A stretch of DNA of 64,000 nucleotides from Aptenodytes patagonicus (taxonomy: Eukaryota > Chordata > Aves > Sphenisciformes > Spheniscidae): NCBI RefSeq assembly GCF_965638725.1, contig NC_134961.1, positions 6,664,641 through 6,728,640 of the forward strand, read 5' to 3'. Numbering within the stretch: the stretch's first letter is position 1; each line of letters starts with the position of its first letter. Below are positions 63,061 through 64,000 of the stretch, in pieces. Position numbers and translations under genes: made by a program. The notes below the pieces were generated by a model that ran no database searches, was not told where the DNA came from, and saw only the letters and a list, made by a program, of their open reading frames with translations.

Positions 63061-64000
63061 AGTCCTCAGAGTTGCTGTTCAGTTCAGCATAATTGATTTT
63101 GATGCAGATAATGTCCATCTTGTCCCCAAGGGACCCAATTTAGGGCAAAGAAAAAGAGGCTGAGTGCAAATTATAGATGTCAGTTAAGATGAACACTTCA
63201 AATGGTTTGGAAACACTTGGGTTTCTCTGTATCTCTGTATCATCTCCTGCTTCGGCCAGGCACTGAGTTGAACAAGCAGCTGCAATTCTGAAATTAACCA
63301 CCAAGGAAATTTCTGTTTGCCAGAGCTATGCTTTTTAGCGGTTTTGATCAAAGTGTGAGATGCTGATTTTGGTTCTCCTGGTTAGGGAGGCTGTCTCTAC
63401 AAATGAAGTCTGTTCAAGTAATCACAGAAGTAAAATCTTGCCATGAGAAAGATCAGGCCTCGGGGCTGGGCTGGAGTTTTTTATGCTGTGCATTCAGTTC
63501 TTATCTTTTCAGCTTCACTTCACACAGTAATTTTCCAAACTTTCCTCGATTGATTAGTGGCACCTTGAGGTTGATTTCTATCTGTAGCAGTCCATCTGGC
63601 ACTAGCCATTAGTGCTTTCTAATACACAGAAAGTAATTCAGTGTTTGACTTTAATTAGTAAAGTAGCTTGGGTTGGAGTTTGCGTGTTGTTTTTTTTTCC
63701 CCCCGATGATTATTTTTTTTCTTAACTGACACTAGAGCAAAAAATAACCTGCTCTTGAATTGATCATAGCCAAGAACTTGCAAAAATTTTGGCAGAGCTC
63801 AAAAGACAAGGATTTTTATGATGAAAACTTCTTGACATAATAAAAGAAATTGTTCTGCAGAGACCTTTGAAGTGACCCCAGAAAAAACAAAGTAAACCTC
63901 TGTCTCCCTGGGAACAGTGAGGAGATCCGAGTTAATTGCCAGCGTCTTTAATCTGTATCTCCCTTGTGATTTTTCACTCTGGAGTTTTAGATTGATTCTG

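Larger units (their letters stand above)
1..64000 (+). other. CACNA1H: CACNA1H gene, internal part (Cav3.2 T-type calcium channel alpha-1H)
   Basis: The whole window appears to lie inside one transcription unit on the + strand. Seen: five exons with matching phases (2-0, 0-2, 2-1, 1-2, 2-0) that join into domain I of a T-type channel without a stop. Known: Cav3.2 is a single-chain four-domain (24 transmembrane segment) channel of the plasma membrane that carries low-voltage-activated Ca2+ current in neurons, heart and endocrine cells. Inference: the start codon exon lies before base 1 and most of the gene lies after base 64000, so this is about one eighth of the protein. The paralogues CACNA1G and CACNA1I are less likely because the S3-S4 loop reads DGHNVS and the loop after S5 reads [20 protein letters not shown], both closest to Cav3.2. 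Confidence 0.9.
55386..64000 (+). other. CACNA1H: Intron after the pore-loop exon (5' part, at least 8.6 kb)
   Basis: The donor is GTAGGA. No reading frame here encodes the expected next exon (the TLEGWVDIMYY region and IS6), so the intron runs past base 64000. It has few CpGs and contains long AT-rich stretches (about 58060-58520, 61980-62330 and 62720-63060) rich in TAATTA-type and POU-like words. I recognise no interspersed repeat. A short A-run lies at 59310-59322. Confidence 0.8.

Noticed and set aside
1..64000. CRISPR arrays, operons, rRNA or tRNA genes
   Set aside because: None seen. The sequence is vertebrate intron and exon, and no tRNA-like A/B-box pair with a fold was noticed by eye.

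Overview
The window is vertebrate nuclear DNA, almost certainly from a bird. It shows large introns, vertebrate splice sites, and two CR1 LINE fragments whose 3' ends carry the ATTCTATG-type octamer tail typical of sauropsid, and especially avian, CR1. There are no bacterial-type genes. Most open reading frames longer than 60 codons are chance ORFs in GC-rich intron.

I can support one protein-coding gene: part of CACNA1H, on the + strand. It encodes Cav3.2, the alpha-1H pore subunit of a low-voltage-activated (T-type) calcium channel. Five coding exons lie at 31526-31637, 35343-35476, 40234-40331, 45549-45708 and 55070-55385. Their phases join without a break into about 274 residues. These cover the last residue before helix IS1 through S2, S3, the S4 voltage sensor, S5, the long extracellular loop and the start of the pore loop of domain I. 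The DGH motif with an adjacent NVS sequon in the S3-S4 loop identifies Cav3.2 rather than Cav3.1 or Cav3.3. The N-terminal exon(s) lie upstream of the window. The exon with the selectivity-filter glutamate lies beyond base 64000.

Layout: 1-31525 is the end of a very long intron. 31.5-55.4 kb holds the five exons and four introns of 3.7-9.4 kb. 55.4-64 kb is the start of another long intron. The first intron appears to be a minor-spliceosome (U12, AT-AC) intron: it has an exact TCCTTAAC branch site and ends in CAC rather than AG, and the nearest upstream AG would bring an in-frame stop into the exon. Repeats are sparse: two CR1 fragments, one possible LTR-like repeat, a few microsatellites and A-rich runs, and short tandem duplications. 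AT-rich, homeobox-motif-rich islands in the first and last introns look like candidate conserved enhancers. Two of them hold clusters of TGACA (MEIS/TGIF-type half sites). CpG density is high in the first ~29 kb and falls strongly toward the 3' end.

I did not find a wholly new system. The points most worth checking are the long U12-type intron, the TGACA clusters and the LTR-like segment in intron 45709-55069.
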